Assembly: GCA_030654205.1 (NCBI GenBank)
Contig: JAURXW010000432.1
Location: 1-8,305, forward strand
Origin: Bacteriovorax sp.
Lineage (GTDB): Bacteria; Bdellovibrionota; Bacteriovoracia; Bacteriovoracales; Bacteriovoracaceae
DNA length: 8,305 nt
Direction of reading: 5' to 3'
The notes under the pieces are model-generated. The model ran no database searches and was not told the origin of the DNA. It saw nothing but the letters and a program-made list of their open reading frames with translations. Below, one piece after another: positions 6,092 to 8,305 of the stretch (within the stretch, counting starts at the first letter, position 1; each line of letters starts with the position of its first letter). Both the position numbers and the translations under genes were made by a program.

Positions 6092-6813
6092 TTCCACGCC
6101 TCTATCTTTTTAATAGTAAGAAAGGATGTTTTTTTCCTTCTGACTTCAAGTTGAATGGGAATTGTCGAATCAAGATCATCCCGTTGAAGTTGAATAACTC
6201 CATTTACGGGATTTGATGGCAATACTTCTAACGCTGACAAAAATAGGTTTTGAATGGGACGAGCATTTCCATTTTGAGTAAGCCATACCCATTCAGGTTT
6301 CATTTTTTCTTTTGATGCTCCTTTCACCAAAAATTCAATTAGAAGCACACCGTTCTGCGCCCTTCCAACACGATTTACTTCAAGTATGATATTTTCATTT
6401 TTCAGTGAGTTTCTAAACTGGGTCCATGTAATACTTGAACCCTTGACAGCTTTTAACTCTTCTTTTGGATTTTCAAGATAGACCACATAATCAGCTGTAG
6501 CTTCACTACCTGAAGTGAGCTGTACGTTATATCTTTTCCAGTCAGTGTAGACGTAGAGATTACTTTTTGCTCCTGCTGAAAGTGGCTTAATAGTGATCGC
6601 TTGATCCAAATATTCCACCTTAAACGAATCTTGATCACCAACAACTACACTATTTGGACGATCGGGTACTTGAATGATTGTTGCTATCCCCATAGCAGTG
6701 TGAACTGTGACGATCTGGTCTCCAATGACAGGCACACGTCTGACTCTTGCATCAGCATTTGAAAAAGACGATAAAAGTAAAATGACTAGAGAACAAATAA
6801 TTTTTGGTATCAC
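6088..6813 (-). CDS. virB9: VirB9/CagX-like (TraK-position) secreted channel protein, GTG start
   Basis: A 241-residue exported protein. Counting from the GTG at 6813, residues 1-22 are a signal peptide (IPKIICSLVILLLSSFSNADA) with probable cleavage after ADA. The CagX/VirB9 N-terminal domain follows: TAMGIATIIQVPDRPNSVVVGD (39-60), AITIKPL (72-78) and SNLYVYTDWKRYNVQL (84-99). A linker and a second beta-rich domain (about 150-238) complete it. VirB9 forms the outer-membrane core complex with VirB7 and VirB10. Start choice: GGGAGG at 6818-6823 is four bases before the GTG, which overlaps the preceding stop as TAGTG. An in-frame ATG at 6849 lacks a ribosome binding site and would put twelve polar residues before the signal peptide. 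Remote similarity to TraK of F-type systems is possible. Family call good, start call fairly good. Confidence 0.85.
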   Translation of the reverse strand: MIPKIICSLVILLLSSFSNADARVRRVPVIGDQIVTVHTAMGIATIIQVPDRPNSVVVGDQDSFKVEYLDQAITIKPLSAGAKSNLYVYTDWKRYNVQLTSGSEATADYVVYLENPKEELKAVKGSSITWTQFRNSLKNENIILEVNRVGRAQNGVLLIEFLVKGASKEKMKPEWVWLTQNGNARPIQNLFLSALEVLPSNPVNGVIQLQRDDLDSTIPIQLEVRRKKTSFLTIKKIEAWK

Positions 6814-7397
6814 TATTCCTCCCGTTCTTTTGTGATGTAAATACCCCATGGGTTTTCTTTTGTTCTTATGGCCGATTCAAAACTTAGTTCCAATCGCAGA
6901 ATTCCAGCGGCCCTCATCCCTTGAATTGTTGTAATTCGATCTCCTGTAATAAAAACGGTTTTTTGGTTTAAATTAATTTTGAAATCACTAGGATAAACTT
7001 TTTGAGAAACTTGTTTTTCAGTTGAAAAATGAATGACATTTGTGATTGATGTCTGAAAGGCCTTAATACTCGGAGGCAAAATAAAACTTTCAGTTGATTT
7101 TAGTTTTGCCGCAACATTGGCAGGCTCCCAATTATAACGATTTTCAAGATAAACTTTAATAGCAGATTTAATTTCGTTTTCTGGGCCTGGCAATTCTGTC
7201 TTTTCCAAGAGACTTGCACTTGGAGTCAGAGTTAAAATAACAGGAGGTCTTGTCACGAGAACAGTGAGAGCAATTAGAGCAAGAACAGTGATCCCAAGAG
7301 AGATCAGTGCAAATAGCTTTAGAAATTGATTGGAATGCGTGAGTTCTCCAAGCATTCTTGGTAGTTTTGTGTTTTTTAATTGAATAACTTTATTCAT
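6813..7397 (-). CDS. virB8: VirB8/TraE-like inner-membrane channel protein
   Basis: A 194-residue protein. A basic cytosolic N-terminus (1-25) leads to one membrane helix (about 26-49), then VTRPPVILTLTP, and a periplasmic NTF2-like domain of about 130 residues. That domain has the helix IKSAIKVYLENRYNW (76-90), LKSTESFILPPSIKAF (99-114), the strand pairs near 130-160, and a closing NPWGIYITKERE (182-193). Its 194-residue length fits TraE of F/SXT-type systems better than VirB8 of Agrobacterium, and both share this fold. It nucleates assembly of the channel beneath VirB9 and VirB10, which are encoded immediately downstream in that order. AAAGGA lies seven bases before the ATG, and the start overlaps the preceding stop as TAATG. 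Confidence 0.82.
   Translation of the reverse strand: MNKVIQLKNTKLPRMLGELTHSNQFLKLFALISLGITVLALIALTVLVTRPPVILTLTPSASLLEKTELPGPENEIKSAIKVYLENRYNWEPANVAAKLKSTESFILPPSIKAFQTSITNVIHFSTEKQVSQKVYPSDFKINLNQKTVFITGDRITTIQGMRAAGILRLELSFESAIRTKENPWGIYITKEREE
6818..6823 (-). promoter_or_regulatory. Ribosome binding site supporting the GTG start at 6813
   Basis: GGGAGG on the minus strand lies four bases before GTG, a rather short spacing. The preceding stop overlaps the start codon (TAGTG), so reinitiation by coupled ribosomes could make up for the tight spacing. Confidence 0.6.
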
Positions 7398-8275
7398 TAG
7401 TTTTTCCTTTTGTTTATTTGAGGTTTAATTTTAAAAATGTGCTGCTTAAAAGCTTCACCTGGATTATTGAGTGCCTGTCTCCCAATGCTAACAGCACTCG
7501 CTGATTTTGCAGGAGCAGCACTCATCGCTGCGACTGCCATTGGCCCGATTGCAGAAGACATACTTTGTAATCCTGAACCAACAATTGATCTGACCAGTAA
7601 CGGAGTCATAAGCATTGCAATCGCAATAATAAAATTCATGACAATTAACGTGAGATAGCTTCCTTCGGCCTGATAAGCTTTCCCAAATGAAAGAGCAGTT
7701 AACATTGCACCTAATATCGCCCAGACAATTTTCCAGCTAGCGATTTCAATCATTCCTTTAAATAAGTTAACTGTGATCTGGGCGGTTCCTGAAAAGAGAT
7801 TGAATAAAAGTAGAAGTGGAGCAGTAACAATAAAAAAGGTCCAAAAGAAGTAATACATTGCGATCATTAGGTATCTTGCAATATAGAGGAGCATGTAGCT
7901 TAAAAATGAAAGGGTCGCAATCAAGAGGTCATTAAATTGTAAGAGGACACTGCTGGCCGACAGCGAGTAAGTTTCAGCTTTTTCCTGTGCCATTTTTATC
8001 ACAGTATCAATTCCATTCAATTGATCAATTCGTTCAGTAATTCCTTCAGCAATAAAAAGAATTGCCTTTGAAATTTCAGGAAAGGCCGCAAGAAGCAACG
8101 ATGAAATTACGGCACGCTTAAGAATATCTATAAATTCGGGACTGCCTTGTGGTGATTTAAACCAAGCGACCGCTACTGCTAGAGCAAAAAATACAGGAAG
8201 CATCAGATAATATATTCTGACAAATTCAAGATGAAGATCGTTCATCAAGCTTCCTAAAAGTTCAAACTGAGGCAT
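7397..8275 (-). CDS. virB6: VirB6/TrbL-like multi-spanning inner-membrane protein
   Basis: A 292-residue hydrophobic protein with about six predicted membrane segments: 20-39, 52-75, 113-140, 141-163, 178-199 and 207-232. A central soluble stretch (80-112) separates the second and third. Between the fourth and fifth is a polar loop with FSGTAQITVNLFKGMIEIASWKIVW, a hallmark layout of VirB6/TrbL. The Ala/Ser-rich C-terminal tail (238-292) with a basic end is probably cytosolic. VirB6 helps conduct DNA from VirD4 toward the channel. AGGAG lies five bases before the ATG. It is followed at once by the VirB8/TraE-like gene, which supports the assignment. The sequence is diverged, so TraL- or TraG-like membrane proteins are other options. 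Confidence 0.7.
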   Translation of the reverse strand: MPQFELLGSLMNDLHLEFVRIYYLMLPVFFALAVAVAWFKSPQGSPEFIDILKRAVISSLLLAAFPEISKAILFIAEGITERIDQLNGIDTVIKMAQEKAETYSLSASSVLLQFNDLLIATLSFLSYMLLYIARYLMIAMYYFFWTFFIVTAPLLLLFNLFSGTAQITVNLFKGMIEIASWKIVWAILGAMLTALSFGKAYQAEGSYLTLIVMNFIIAIAMLMTPLLVRSIVGSGLQSMSSAIGPMAVAAMSAAPAKSASAVSIGRQALNNPGEAFKQHIFKIKPQINKRKN

Positions 8276-8287
8276 ACTTACTCCTAA

Positions 8288-8305
8288 TTACCCAGAGGCC
8301 TTAAT
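8288..8305 (-). CDS. Possible last codons of an upstream transfer gene (partial)
   Basis: The minus strand from the right edge reads as a short open frame ending IKASG and TAA (8290-8288), 12 bases before the next start at 8275. The tight spacing would fit the packed operon seen downstream. With only five codons visible, coding status cannot be tested and no function can be given. Confidence 0.25.
   Translation of the reverse strand: MKASG

Overview
The window looks like part of an integrative and conjugative element (or a conjugative plasmid carrying a serine recombinase) from an AT-rich diderm bacterium. The diderm inference rests on a lipoprotein with a clear lipobox, a secreted VirB9-like protein and a VirB10-like protein, which together build a secretion channel across two membranes. 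The AT-rich coding style, A-rich spacers and strong GGAGG-type ribosome binding sites would fit Bdellovibrionota or another former deltaproteobacterium, but the sequence alone does not settle the taxon. Every convincing gene lies on the minus strand, so the text below follows transcription from high to low coordinates.

Transfer module (8275 down to 2353): a VirB6/TrbL-like multi-spanning membrane protein, a VirB8/TraE-like protein, a VirB9/CagX-like protein, a VirB10/TrbI protein, a VirD4/TraD-type coupling ATPase, a glycine-zipper lipoprotein, and a protein resembling the replication-relaxation (Replic_Relax, MobC-like) family with a PD-(D/E)XK-like motif. These genes are packed with overlaps (TAATG, TAGTG, ATGA) or gaps of 2 to 13 bases. 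They look like one translationally coupled operon that enters from beyond the right edge. The VirB4 ATPase and any standard relaxase are not in the window.

Intergenic control region (2120-2352): this is the only sizeable non-coding stretch. It holds a nested dyad (outer arms of 16 bp, inner arms of 13 bp), a candidate minus-strand promoter whose -35 lies inside the inner dyad, and a separate 29-bp near-perfect palindrome with an extra copy of its half-site one helical turn away. It is the best candidate here for an oriT and/or the operator controlling the downstream module.

Regulation and integration module (2119 down to the left edge): a possible ribbon-helix-helix protein, a small XRE-type regulator, a 66-residue protein with an AT-hook-like RGRP motif, and a large serine recombinase whose 3' end lies beyond the left edge. 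The small basic protein gene overlaps the recombinase start by 11 bases, so the two are probably translated together. In outline, the regulators would control excision or integration by the recombinase, the relaxation protein and oriT-like region would prepare DNA, VirD4 would recruit it, and the VirB6-8-9-10 proteins would form part of the channel.
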